64,000 bases of DNA from Hydrogenibacillus schlegelii (GTDB lineage Bacteria > Bacillota > Bacilli > Thermicanales > DSM-22653). The position numbers and the translations under genes were made by a program. Where the stretch lies: NCBI RefSeq assembly GCF_001653195.1, contig NZ_JXBB01000003.1, forward strand, positions 1 through 64,000, written 5' to 3'. The notes beneath the pieces are model-generated. The model was given only the letters and a program-made list of their open reading frames with translations. It had not been told where the DNA came from and did no database searches. Below, in pieces: positions 8,664-16,794 of the stretch; position 1 is the stretch's first letter, and every line of letters begins with the position of its first letter.

Positions 8664-8731
8664 AGTGTTGTAAGGCTCAAGAATTCCATGAGGAAAACCA
8701 CGGATTCAAATTGGTGCGGGGAGGGGACACC

Positions 8732-9070
8732 ATGACCAAGCTGCTGGCGCTCATTTTAAGCGGCCCGGATGAAAAAATGAAGGTCATTTCTGGATTGAGG
8801 GTGGCCCAACGGATCAAAGAGATGGGCGGAGAAGCGCGGGTGGTGTTTCTCGCTGATGGGGTCCGTGTTCCTTTGGAGGGAGCTAATGATCCCGATTTTT
8901 CCGCGGCCCTGGAATCCGTGAAGGATCTTGAATCGACGGTGTGCAAAGGAATTCTTGAACAGATGGGTGTACAGATTGAGCCGTTAGAGTTAAAAGGCTT
9001 CAATGTGGACTATGTCGGTCCGATCCTGGCCAGGGCGGCGGAGGAAGGATTTCAGATTGTAAGCTTTTAA
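8732..9070 (+). CDS. DsrE/DsrF-like small protein
   Basis: A 112-aa protein starting at ATG 8732, behind the strong Shine-Dalgarno GGGGAGGGG. The alternating beta-alpha pattern (LLALILSGPDEKMKV, ARVVFLADGVRV, EAAEEGFQIVSF-like end) matches the DsrE-like fold used in sulfur relay and small-molecule sensing. It has one cysteine, in STVCKGIL, where DsrE-type proteins often carry their active Cys. It is the first gene of the Rieske operon, 14 bp before the alpha subunit, so it probably serves that enzyme, perhaps in cluster supply, but no such role is established. Confidence 0.6.
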   Translation: MTKLLALILSGPDEKMKVISGLRVAQRIKEMGGEARVVFLADGVRVPLEGANDPDFSAALESVKDLESTVCKGILEQMGVQIEPLELKGFNVDYVGPILARAAEEGFQIVSF

Positions 9071-9084
9071 AGGGGGGTATGGCA

Positions 9085-10422
9085 ATGACGATTTATGCTC
9101 AGTCACGTTCGGGCGGAGAGGGGACCCATTTGCTTGAAGAAGCCCGCCGCCAGCTGGCGGTTGGGGAGCTCCCCGGAGCGATCTACCATGATCCCGAGAT
9201 CTTCGAGCTGGAAATGGAGAAAATTTTCGCCCGCGCCTGGGTTTACTTGGCCCACGAGTCGGAGATTCCCAATGCGGGCGATTACGTCGTGCGGTATATC
9301 GGAAGGGATAGCTTTATTCTGATCCGCGATGAAAACGGTAACGTGAGGGCGCACTTTAACATGTGCCGGCACCGCGGGATGCAGGTGTGCCGGTCGGAGA
9401 TGGGCAACGCCTCGCATTTCCGCTGTCCGTATCACGGGTGGACGTACCGGAACGACGGCACGCTGGTCGGCGTTCCGGCCGGAAAGGAAGCCTACGGTGA
9501 TCGACTGAACAAGGAAGCGTGGGGGCTTATCCCGATTCCACGGCTGGATCAATACAACGGCATGATTTTCGGCTCCCTCGATCCGAAGGCGCCGTCCCTG
9601 GACGAATGGCTGGGAGACATGAAATGGTATCTCGATCTTTTTACGCGGCGAAGCGCGGCCGGCTTGGAAGTGATCGGGGCGCCGCATCGCTGGATGATCG
9701 ACGCCGACTGGAAGCTCGGGGCCGACAATTTTGTCGGCGATGCCTACCATACGCTGATGACACATCGTTCGATGGTCGAACTTGGGCTTGCCCCCCGAGA
9801 TCCGCAATTTGCGATGTATGGCGAACACGTCCATATTCCCGGGAAGGGGCACGGCCTTGGGATGATCGGGGCACCGCCGAACATTCCACTACCGCCTTTC
9901 TGGGGCTATCCGGAAGAGATCGTCCGCTCGCTCAAGGAAAATTACCCCTCTGAGGCGCACGTCCGTGTCGCCGAAAAGTTGAACTTCGTCCATGGAACGG
10001 TGTTTCCGAATCTTTCCATCCTTAACGTCATGATCGGCCGCGATCACGTCCATCCGCCGACTCCGATGCTGACGTTCCGGCTGTGGCATCCGATCGCGCC
10101 CGGCAAAATGGAAGTCTGGTCGTGGTTCCTGGTGGAGAAGGACGCGCCGGAGTGGTTTAAGGAGCAGAGCCGGCTCACGTACCTGCGCACGTTCGGGACG
10201 AGCGGGGTGTTTGAGCAGGACGACGCGGAAATGTGGCGCGGGATCACGCGGGCGGCTGGCGGGGAGATGGCCCGTCGCAACCGGATGAACTACCAGATGG
10301 GCATGGATCATCTGGCACCCGATCCGAACTGGCCTGGCCCCGGCGTCGCATATCCTCTGGATTACGCCGAAGCCAATCAGCGCAACTTCTATGCCCGATG
10401 GCTGGAAATGCTTGAAGCGTGA
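9085..10422 (+). CDS. Rieske aromatic-ring-hydroxylating dioxygenase, alpha subunit
   Basis: A 445-aa large subunit. The Rieske [2Fe-2S] ligands are Cys94, His96, Cys114 and His117. The mononuclear iron site is in ADNFVGDAYHTLMTH (bridging Asp214, ligands His222 and His227), with a C-terminal acidic ligand expected near the FEQDD segment. This enzyme adds both atoms of O2 to an aromatic ring to give a cis-dihydrodiol. ATG 9085 is chosen over ATG 9079 because AGGGGGG at 9071-9077 needs the extra spacing. The beta subunit follows. The hydratase-aldolase downstream points to a bicyclic or polycyclic substrate such as naphthalene. No ferredoxin or ferredoxin reductase gene is visible in the window. 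Confidence 0.95.
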   Translation: MTIYAQSRSGGEGTHLLEEARRQLAVGELPGAIYHDPEIFELEMEKIFARAWVYLAHESEIPNAGDYVVRYIGRDSFILIRDENGNVRAHFNMCRHRGMQVCRSEMGNASHFRCPYHGWTYRNDGTLVGVPAGKEAYGDRLNKEAWGLIPIPRLDQYNGMIFGSLDPKAPSLDEWLGDMKWYLDLFTRRSAAGLEVIGAPHRWMIDADWKLGADNFVGDAYHTLMTHRSMVELGLAPRDPQFAMYGEHVHIPGKGHGLGMIGAPPNIPLPPFWGYPEEIVRSLKENYPSEAHVRVAEKLNFVHGTVFPNLSILNVMIGRDHVHPPTPMLTFRLWHPIAPGKMEVWSWFLVEKDAPEWFKEQSRLTYLRTFGTSGVFEQDDAEMWRGITRAAGGEMARRNRMNYQMGMDHLAPDPNWPGPGVAYPLDYAEANQRNFYARWLEMLEA

Positions 10423-10434
10423 GGGGGGTTAAAA

Positions 10435-10938
10435 ATGTCACGGACAGCGGTGGACGCCTTAGAGATTCTTAACTTTCTGCATCACGAGGCGCATTTGCTG
10501 GATGCCGGGAAATTCAACGCCTGGTTGGAACTTTTGACAGACGACATCCGCTATCGGGTGCCGGTTCGGGTCACGCGAGAGCGAGAACACGGGCCCGGCA
10601 TCATCGATCACATGAGCCACTATGAAGAAGATCGGTACTCGCTGGAGATGCGGATCAAACGACTGGAAACCGAAGCGGCGTGGGCGGAAGATCCGCCGTC
10701 CCGGACGCGGCATTTCGTCACGAACGTACGCGTCGAGCCCATCGATGACCGGCATGTCCGGGTGTACTCGAATCTGCTTCTTTTCCGCAGCCGGGGTGAC
10801 AGCCCGAATTTTGATCTTCTGTCCGCGGAGCGCGTTGATGTGCTGCGGCGGACGGACGGGGGCTGGAAGCTGGCGGCGCGGGAGGTCGTGCTCGACGTCT
10901 CGACCGTCCCAACGCACAATCTGGCGATTCTGTTTTGA
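10435..10938 (+). CDS. Rieske ring-hydroxylating dioxygenase, beta subunit
   Basis: A 167-aa SnoaL/NTF2-fold small subunit, of usual length. Characteristic stretches are EILNFLHHEAHLLDAGKF at the N-terminus, WLELLTDDIRYRVPVRVTR, the RTRHFVTNVRV strand and the closing VVLDVSTVPTHNLAILF. The subunit packs in an alpha3beta3 oligomer and has no cofactor. It starts at ATG 10435, 12 bp after the alpha subunit, with GAGGGGGG in front, so the two are translated from one message. Confidence 0.95.
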   Translation: MSRTAVDALEILNFLHHEAHLLDAGKFNAWLELLTDDIRYRVPVRVTREREHGPGIIDHMSHYEEDRYSLEMRIKRLETEAAWAEDPPSRTRHFVTNVRVEPIDDRHVRVYSNLLLFRSRGDSPNFDLLSAERVDVLRRTDGGWKLAAREVVLDVSTVPTHNLAILF

Positions 10939-10959
10939 AATTTGTAGGAGGGATGAGCG

Positions 10960-11931
10960 ATGGGCAAACGCCGGCACTGGATCGAACGGCTGGCCCATGT
11001 GGAGCTTTTGACCCCCAAGCCGGAAGAAAGTCTGGTCTTCTTCCGCGATCTTCTGGGGCTTGAGGTGACCGCCCAAAAAGGAGATTCCGTCTATCTCCGG
11101 GGGTGGGGGGACTGGTTTCACCATACGGTGAAGCTCACGGCGGCGAAAGAGGCGGGCGTGGGCCACATCGGATGGCGCACCGAAAGCCCGGAAGATCTGG
11201 AAGAGGCGGCGCGCTTTCTTGAAGGCAAGGGCCTCGGGGTCGGCTGGGCGGAGGAAGGGGATCTCGGCCAGGGGCAGACGTATCGATTCCGACTGCCCGA
11301 TGGCCATCAGGGCGAACTGTTCTTTGAGGTCGAACGCTATTCGCCGCCGTCGGAGAAAAAACCGTTGCTTAAAAACCGGCCGCAAAAGCGCCCCTATCGG
11401 GGAGCCGATGTGCGGCGGATTGACCACGTTAATCTTTATGCGTCGGATCCGACGCCCAGTCGGGAGCTCTTTCAGGAACTCGGGTTTAAATGGCATGAAG
11501 GCTTGTGGGTGAAAAATCAGGTGGAAATGGCGGCCTGGATGGCCGTCTCCAATCTCTCGCATGACCTTGCCTTCATGCGCGATCCGACCGGGGCCAAAGG
11601 TCGGCTCAATCACCTGGCGTTCTGGGTGGATACGGAAGCCGAAGTCATTCGCGCGGCGGAGCTTCTGCGGGAAGCGGGCGTGTTCATCGAATACGGGCCG
11701 GGGCGGCACGGCATCAGCGAGGCCTTTTTCCTGTACGTTTACGAACCGGGTGGCAATCGAATCGAGGTCTACAGCGGCGGTTATTTGAACTTTGACTCCG
11801 ACTGGGGTCCGATCCTCTGGGATTTCGACGATCTGGCGGAACGCGCTCTCGCCACGGCGGTGGTTGGCGGGCCGCCGCCGGAGTCGATGTTTGCTTACGG
11901 AACGCCGCCGGTCATGCTGCCGCAGAGCTAA
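10960..11931 (+). CDS. Extradiol (meta-cleavage) dioxygenase, VOC superfamily, copy 1
   Basis: A 323-aa two-domain type I extradiol dioxygenase. The 2-His-1-carboxylate metal site is His156 (RIDHVNL), His218 (RLNHLAF) and Glu269 (NRIEVYSGG). Second-sphere residues His201, His250 (GPGRHGISEAFFLY) and Tyr261 are also present, so the enzyme looks active. Family members insert O2 next to a catecholic diol. In this operon, after the ring-hydroxylating dioxygenase and before the hydratase-aldolase, cleavage of a dihydroxynaphthalene-like diol is the likely step. It starts at ATG 10960 with AGGAGGG in front. Confidence 0.92.
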   Translation: MGKRRHWIERLAHVELLTPKPEESLVFFRDLLGLEVTAQKGDSVYLRGWGDWFHHTVKLTAAKEAGVGHIGWRTESPEDLEEAARFLEGKGLGVGWAEEGDLGQGQTYRFRLPDGHQGELFFEVERYSPPSEKKPLLKNRPQKRPYRGADVRRIDHVNLYASDPTPSRELFQELGFKWHEGLWVKNQVEMAAWMAVSNLSHDLAFMRDPTGAKGRLNHLAFWVDTEAEVIRAAELLREAGVFIEYGPGRHGISEAFFLYVYEPGGNRIEVYSGGYLNFDSDWGPILWDFDDLAERALATAVVGGPPPESMFAYGTPPVMLPQS

Positions 11932-11950
11932 GCGAGGGGAGCCTCACGGG

Positions 11951-12181
11951 ATGAAGCTTGAAGTGGCCAATGAATTTACCGTCGTTCATGTGCAGAAAGT
12001 AAAGACACGAAACGGAGAACGGCTGGAGATTTATTCTCCCCGATTGGGCTACCGGATTCAGCTCGATCCGCTGGAGCTCGAAAGCCTGACTTGGCAGACG
12101 ACGGAAACTTTTTCTCGCTTTCTAGAGACGCCTTTTGGGCCGGGAGCGGTCGAAGCGCGATCCTTGTCTGACCTCTTGTAA
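11951..12181 (+). CDS. Small unknown protein in the dioxygenase operon
   Basis: A 76-aa protein from ATG 11951 behind GAGGGGAG. I recognise no named domain. It has ANEFTVVHVQKVKTRNGERL at the start, SPRLGYRIQLDPLELESLTWQ in the middle and FSRFLETPFGP near the end. There is no signal peptide or membrane segment. Its position, 19 bp after the extradiol dioxygenase and 23 bp before the hydratase-aldolase, plus clean spacing and codon use, support a real gene. Similar small proteins near actinobacterial ring-hydroxylating dioxygenases have, from memory, been labelled dihydrodiol dehydrogenase, but at this size that enzymatic label is doubtful. A structural or assembly accessory role is an alternative. 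Confidence 0.65.
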   Translation: MKLEVANEFTVVHVQKVKTRNGERLEIYSPRLGYRIQLDPLELESLTWQTTETFSRFLETPFGPGAVEARSLSDLL

Positions 12182-12204
12182 GTTTAGGAAGGAGCGATCG
12201 ATCA

Positions 12205-13224
12205 ATGGCGACGCGCTGGACCGCCGAGGACTTAAAAGGCGTCATCGCGGTGGCCCCGACGCCGGCCAAAGAGGGCGCTCAGGACTTCAGGGAAACGATG
12301 ACCGTCGATCTGGACGAAACCGAAAGGATGGTCAAAAACCTTTTACGGGACGGCGTCCACGGGCTCCTCACCAACGGCACGCTGGGCGAGATGGCGACGC
12401 TCACCTTTGAAGAGTGGAAGGCTTTCGCCGAAGTTGTCTATCTCACCGTTCGCGCGCACAATCCCGATTTTCCGCTTTTTATCGGGGCGACGACGCTCAG
12501 TACGCGGGATACGATCGAGCGGATGCGCTTTCTTCGCGATCTCGGCGTGCGGGGCGTGTTTCTCGGGCGGCCGTTTTGGAGCGAACTCGGTCCCGACGCC
12601 ATGATCCGCTATTACCGCGACGTTACTGCCGCGTTTCCGGAGATGAGCATCGTCTTGTACGACAATCCCGAGGCGTTCAAGGGGCCGATTCCGACCCCGG
12701 TGTATCGGGAGCTGGCAAAAAATCCACGGATCATCGGGGCCAAGTACATCGCCCTGACGCCGAAATACCGGGCCGATGTCGAAGCGGTGAACGGGAAGAT
12801 CCGCCTCATGCCGCTCGATTCGGACTGGCTGCAGGCGGTCGCGCTCTATCCGGTGGAGGCACAGGCATTTTGGTCGAGCAGTGCCCTCTGCGGTCCGGAG
12901 CCGGTGCTCTATCTCTGGAAGGCGGTGCAGGAGGGGCGCTGGGACGATGCCCGATGGGTGACCCAGCGCATCGAGTGGACGTATGAGCCGTTTCTGGCCC
13001 GGCAAAACTTTCGGGAGTTTTCCAAGTACAACATCCCGCTCGAAAAGATCCGATTTGACGAGGCCGGATATGTCAAAGCCGGTCCGACGCGGCCGCCGTA
13101 TCACGTCGTCCCGGAAGCGTACGCGGAAGGGGCGCGGGAAAACGGCCGCCGCTGGCGGACCCTCGTCGAGGAAGTCCGAAGGCGAGAGAAGGATGCCGAA
13201 AAAAGAAAGGAGGTCCTGAAGTGA
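12205..13224 (+). CDS. Hydratase-aldolase, NahE/PhdJ type (DHDPS superfamily)
   Basis: A 339-aa member of the DHDPS superfamily. TNGTLGEMATLT at 56-67 is characteristic of hydratase-aldolases acting on benzylidenepyruvates (NahE, PhdG/PhdJ). Tyr152 in VLYDNPEAF and the Schiff-base Lys180 in IIGAKYIA are in place. These enzymes hydrate and then cleave the side chain left after ring fission of a polycyclic aromatic, releasing an aromatic aldehyde and pyruvate. This is the best single indicator that the pathway handles a fused-ring substrate. It starts at ATG 12205 behind AGGAAGGAG, and its stop codon overlaps the start of the HpaB gene by four bases. Confidence 0.85.
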   Translation: MATRWTAEDLKGVIAVAPTPAKEGAQDFRETMTVDLDETERMVKNLLRDGVHGLLTNGTLGEMATLTFEEWKAFAEVVYLTVRAHNPDFPLFIGATTLSTRDTIERMRFLRDLGVRGVFLGRPFWSELGPDAMIRYYRDVTAAFPEMSIVLYDNPEAFKGPIPTPVYRELAKNPRIIGAKYIALTPKYRADVEAVNGKIRLMPLDSDWLQAVALYPVEAQAFWSSSALCGPEPVLYLWKAVQEGRWDDARWVTQRIEWTYEPFLARQNFREFSKYNIPLEKIRFDEAGYVKAGPTRPPYHVVPEAYAEGARENGRRWRTLVEEVRRREKDAEKRKEVLK

Positions 13225-14705
13225 GCCGGCCAAAGACGGATCGAGACGTTTATCAACCGCGCGAGACGATCAAAAACGGGAGCGACTATCTCGAAAGCCT
13301 GCGGGATGGGCGCACCGTCATCTACCACGGTGAAACGGTAGATGATGTGACGCGCCATCCGGCGTTTGCACCGTATGCCCGGGTGATCGCCCGCATTTAT
13401 GACGTCATTGCGTCGGAAGAATCGCTCCTCTACACGACGGAAACGGGGGCGCAGGCGTTCGTCCCCTATCTCCTGCCGCAAAACGTCGAGGATCTCAAGC
13501 GAATTCGCGAGGCGATGGAGCGAATTCATGCCCTTTCGGCGGGGATGATCGTACAGGGTCCAGAATATAAAGGACCGGTGATCTCCGGGTTGGGGGCGGC
13601 CGGCCCGTATTTTGTGCCTTATCAGGACAACGTGGCCCGTTTCTACACGGTTGTCCGCGACAGGCGGCTCTATCCGGGCAATGCGTTTACCGATCCGCAG
13701 ATCGACCGTTCCAAGCGACCGTCGGAGTTGGCCAATCCGGATCTGGTTTTGCGCGTCGTCCAGGAACGTGATGATGGCGTCATCATCCGCGGCGCGAAGA
13801 TGGTTTCGACGGCGGCGCCTTTTAACCATGAAATGCTCATCCTGCGATACGGCGGGGCCCATCGCCTGACGCCGGAGGACGCCGACTACGCTTTCATTGG
13901 CGCGGTGCCCCTTAACGCGCCGGGGCTTAAGGTGTTCAGCCGCCAATCGTTCCGCCCGCCGGTCGCCGATCCGCTGGATGCGCCGTTTTCCACGCTCTTC
14001 GATGACAACGACAGTTTTCTGTTTTTCGACGACGTGTTTGTCCCGTGGGAGCGCGTTTTCGTCTATCGCGATCCGGAGAAGGCAGACAACTGGTTAAGTC
14101 AGACCAACATGGCGGTTCAGCTCGTCTACGGCGACCTGATCCGCTGGCAGACGAAGTTTGCCTTCTACACGGCGCTTGCGGTCAAAGTGGCCAAGGCGAA
14201 CGGCACCATCGGCTTCCGCGGCCAGCAAGAACGGCTCGGGGAACTGGTCGCTTGGACACAAATGATGAAGGCGCTTGTCTACGCCGCGGAGACGAAGGCG
14301 GTCCCCTATTACCAGGGGGTGATGCCGAATCCGGAGATCGTGCTTACGTTCCGTGCCCTCCGTCCGATGATCTACAAGCGCGTCGTCGAACTGGTTCAGG
14401 AGATCGCCGGAAGCGGGGCGGCGACGCTCCTATCTTCGCTGAAAGACCTGGAATCCGTTCCCGAAATCGTGGAGTTTGTCCGCGGTGCGGCCGTTGACGG
14501 CTTGGAGCGGACGAAGCTGTATAAAGTTGTATGGGATGTGGTTCATTCCGACTTTGCCAGCCGTTCTGAGCTCACGGAACGGCTTCACACCGGCAACACC
14601 GGCGACGTTCTCATCCAGCTCTTTTTTGGCGCGCAGGGAATGGGACTCGATGCCCATTACGATCAGGTGATGGAACAGGTTGAAAAATTGATTCGGGAGG
14701 TGTAA
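13221..14705 (+). CDS. 4-hydroxyphenylacetate 3-monooxygenase (HpaB) family oxygenase, copy 1
   Basis: A 494-aa FADH2-dependent two-component monooxygenase of the HpaB/HadA/TftD family. It has the acyl-CoA-dehydrogenase-like fold, with the flavin-loop stretch IIRGAKMVSTAAPFNHE near residue 190, FFDDVFVPWERVFVYRD near 275-291 and the C-terminal SDFASR box near 440. Such enzymes hydroxylate phenols ortho to an OH using flavin from a separate reductase. GTG 13221 overlaps the upstream stop codon, so translation is coupled. The likely flavin donor is the HpaC-like gene at 24381. The substrate may be a phenolic intermediate downstream of the aldolase, but this is an inference. Confidence 0.88.
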   Translation: MSRPKTDRDVYQPRETIKNGSDYLESLRDGRTVIYHGETVDDVTRHPAFAPYARVIARIYDVIASEESLLYTTETGAQAFVPYLLPQNVEDLKRIREAMERIHALSAGMIVQGPEYKGPVISGLGAAGPYFVPYQDNVARFYTVVRDRRLYPGNAFTDPQIDRSKRPSELANPDLVLRVVQERDDGVIIRGAKMVSTAAPFNHEMLILRYGGAHRLTPEDADYAFIGAVPLNAPGLKVFSRQSFRPPVADPLDAPFSTLFDDNDSFLFFDDVFVPWERVFVYRDPEKADNWLSQTNMAVQLVYGDLIRWQTKFAFYTALAVKVAKANGTIGFRGQQERLGELVAWTQMMKALVYAAETKAVPYYQGVMPNPEIVLTFRALRPMIYKRVVELVQEIAGSGAATLLSSLKDLESVPEIVEFVRGAAVDGLERTKLYKVVWDVVHSDFASRSELTERLHTGNTGDVLIQLFFGAQGMGLDAHYDQVMEQVEKLIREV

Positions 14706-14709
14706 GCCC

Positions 14710-15468
14710 GTGTTTTATGCGTTAAAAAAGGGGACCGAAGTGACGCTGGCTTTCCTTCATGCCTTGCCGCTCGATTCGCGGATGTTTCAGCCGCAGATCG
14801 ATGCGTTTCGTGAACGGGCGACGATCTACGCCGCCGACTATCCCGGCTTCGGCGGCACGCCGGCCAATCGCGAGCTGAGATTTGAAGACTATGCCCGGGG
14901 CGTCCTCGCGGAGTGGGATCGGCTGGGGATCCGCCGGGCGGTAGTCGCTGGCGTCTCGATGGGGGCTCAGCTTGCGCTCTGGATCGCCGCTCATCATCCG
15001 GAGCGGATTGAAAAGCTGGTGATCTCCAGCACGCATGCGCTGCCGCCGGCAGCGGAAGAGCGGCAGATGTTCCTTGATCTGGCTCAGGCCGTAGAGACCC
15101 ACGGTCCGGCGGCGCTGGCGGATCAGCTCATCGGGATGCTTTTTTCCGAGGCGGCACGATCGACGAAGCCGGAGGTGATCGCAAGCGCTCGCCGGATGAT
15201 CGAGGAGGCGGACGGCGTCGGAGTGGCCACCGCGTTCCGGGCGCTGGCGAACCGACCGGACCCGACCCCCTGGTTTTCCCAGATTCGCGTTCCGACGCTT
15301 CTCATCTACGGGGAGTTCGATGGGGCGATTCCGCCGGCCCATATCGAGGCACTGCATCAAGGCATTGCCTCGAGCGAATTGCACCGGCTTCAGACAGGTC
15401 ACTATCCGAACCTTGAAGCGCCGGAAGCGTACAACGCACGGATCGAACGGTTTGTCTTTAAAAATTAA
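14710..15468 (+). CDS. Alpha/beta hydrolase, second copy
   Basis: A 252-aa alpha/beta hydrolase. The nucleophile Ser83 lies in GVSMGAQ, the acid in IYGEFDGAIPP and the catalytic His in QTGHYPNLEAP. The oxyanion side is FLHALPLDSRMF. It has the short cap domain of 3-oxoadipate enol-lactonase-like hydrolases, so a lactonase or ester/C-C hydrolase role is possible. It starts at GTG 14710, 4 bp after the HpaB stop codon, with GGGAGG in front. It is the last gene of the operon that begins at 8732. Confidence 0.8.
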   Translation: MFYALKKGTEVTLAFLHALPLDSRMFQPQIDAFRERATIYAADYPGFGGTPANRELRFEDYARGVLAEWDRLGIRRAVVAGVSMGAQLALWIAAHHPERIEKLVISSTHALPPAAEERQMFLDLAQAVETHGPAALADQLIGMLFSEAARSTKPEVIASARRMIEEADGVGVATAFRALANRPDPTPWFSQIRVPTLLIYGEFDGAIPPAHIEALHQGIASSELHRLQTGHYPNLEAPEAYNARIERFVFKN

Positions 15469-15483
15469 ATGGACTTCTGCGAG

Positions 15484-15505
15484 AGGGCCCCGGTTTCGGG
15501 GCCCT
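15484..15505 (+). terminator. Hairpin at the end of the Rieske operon
   Basis: A GC stem of 8 bp (15484-15491 with 15498-15505) with a 6-nt loop starts 16 bp after the last gene. It lacks a clear T-run, so it could be a weak or factor-assisted terminator. The rest of 15506-15710 shows no coding or structural signal that I can support. Confidence 0.45.
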
Positions 15506-15710
15506 TGCGGGTTGAAAGCCCTAGGGTTGTGTTCCGTTCTTACGGGGGCTGTTTGCCGAGTTTATACGGATTTGTTCGGAATGAAGGACGGCGATGGCAC
15601 CGGATGGTTTGGTCGGTCGAATGGTCTGCTCGCACCGAAGGTAACGCTCAATATATCAAGGCGTTCCGAAAATATAAAGGGATGGTGAAAAAAATCAATT
15701 CGCATTCCCC

Positions 15711-15739
15711 TTGACTTTCTCGTAAGATCCTTATATCCT
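15711..15739 (+). promoter_or_regulatory. Sigma-A promoter of the second extradiol dioxygenase gene
   Basis: TTGACT at 15711-15716 and TATCCT at 15734-15739 are 17 bp apart. ATCCTAGTAT overlaps the -10 at the same offset as the related element in the 8635 promoter. Confidence 0.7.
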
Positions 15740-15829
15740 AGTATCAGAAAGCGAACACATAGACACAGGGGTTAACTGAGCAAGCGTTGACGGGCTCCAT
15801 GAACGAGTTCAACGAAGGAGGATGAGACG

Positions 15830-16726
15830 GTGGCCATTCAGAAAGTGGCTCACGCGCATTTGCGCGTAAGCGACACCGGCAAAGCGCTGGCCTTTTATGA
15901 AGAAGTCGTCGGATTGAAAGAAGTTCACAAAAGCGGCGACGTGATTTACCTCGGACTGGGCGCGGATGACAACTATGATTTGGCCATTGCACCTGGCGGG
16001 ACGGGCGTCGAGCGATTCGCCTTTCAGGTTGACAGTGAAATTGATCTTGAACATTACGCAAAGCGCTTACAGGATCGCGGGGTCAGCGTGTCCGAAGTCA
16101 AGACGGATGATCCTGGCGTCACCGGCGGCATCCGTTTTCGGCTGCCGAGCGGGCATACGATGGAGCTCGTCCTCGTTGCGGATCGCCCCACGTACCTGCA
16201 TCCGGTGTTCACGCACGTGAAGCGGACAAGAGGATTTGCGCCTCTGGATGTCGATCACATCACGTTGCAAGTGCCGGTGCCAAAATTGCGCGAGACGGCG
16301 GAGTTTTTGCGGGATGTCTTAGACTTTTATATTTCCGATATCTTTCAACCGGCGCCGGACGTCTGGGGGGCGGTTTGGACGCGCGTAGGAGAGTATCATC
16401 ATGACATGGCGCTGATCGGGGGAGAGAATCCGAGCGAGACGCTCAACCACTTGGCTTGGCAGATGGACGGGATCGAGCATGTTAAGAAAGCCTTGGATTA
16501 CCTCGGGCAACATCAGATCGCATTAGAGACAGGCCCGGGGCGTCATGGTGTCGGCGGGAACATTTTTGCTTACTTCTGGGAGCCAGGCGGCAACCGCTTT
16601 GAGTTGTCTGCGGAAATGCCGCGGACGGTCGATCGCCAGGCTCCGCCGAAGATCTGGGACAACTTCCCGAAGGCGTTTAGCGCTTGGGGGCAGTTGCCTC
16701 CGGAATCGTTTGCGAAAGGTTCGTAA
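15830..16726 (+). CDS. Extradiol dioxygenase, VOC superfamily, copy 2
   Basis: A 298-aa two-domain extradiol dioxygenase. The metal ligands are His143 (VDHITL), His207 (LNHLAW) and Glu258 (NRFELS). Second-sphere His191 (EYHHDMAL), His239 (GPGRHGVG) and Tyr248 are kept. It resembles catechol 2,3-dioxygenase-type enzymes. GTG 15830 is the start, 8 bp behind AAGGAGG at 15815-15821. It is transcribed on its own from the promoter at 15711 and followed by transposon debris, so any former downstream partners may have been lost. A monocyclic catechol is a likely substrate because the fused-ring step has its own enzyme in the operon upstream. Confidence 0.9.
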   Translation: MAIQKVAHAHLRVSDTGKALAFYEEVVGLKEVHKSGDVIYLGLGADDNYDLAIAPGGTGVERFAFQVDSEIDLEHYAKRLQDRGVSVSEVKTDDPGVTGGIRFRLPSGHTMELVLVADRPTYLHPVFTHVKRTRGFAPLDVDHITLQVPVPKLRETAEFLRDVLDFYISDIFQPAPDVWGAVWTRVGEYHHDMALIGGENPSETLNHLAWQMDGIEHVKKALDYLGQHQIALETGPGRHGVGGNIFAYFWEPGGNRFELSAEMPRTVDRQAPPKIWDNFPKAFSAWGQLPPESFAKGS

Positions 16727-16794
16727 GCAGCGGAACCATCATCATAACGAGGATCATCGCCCGGCGGAGGAGGGAGTCCTAAAAGGCTGGTGAA

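Noticed and set aside
15506-15710. Small ORF (81 aa) between the hydrolase and the second extradiol gene
   Set aside because: It starts at the hydrolase stop codon, crosses the terminator hairpin and has no Shine-Dalgarno or family resemblance.
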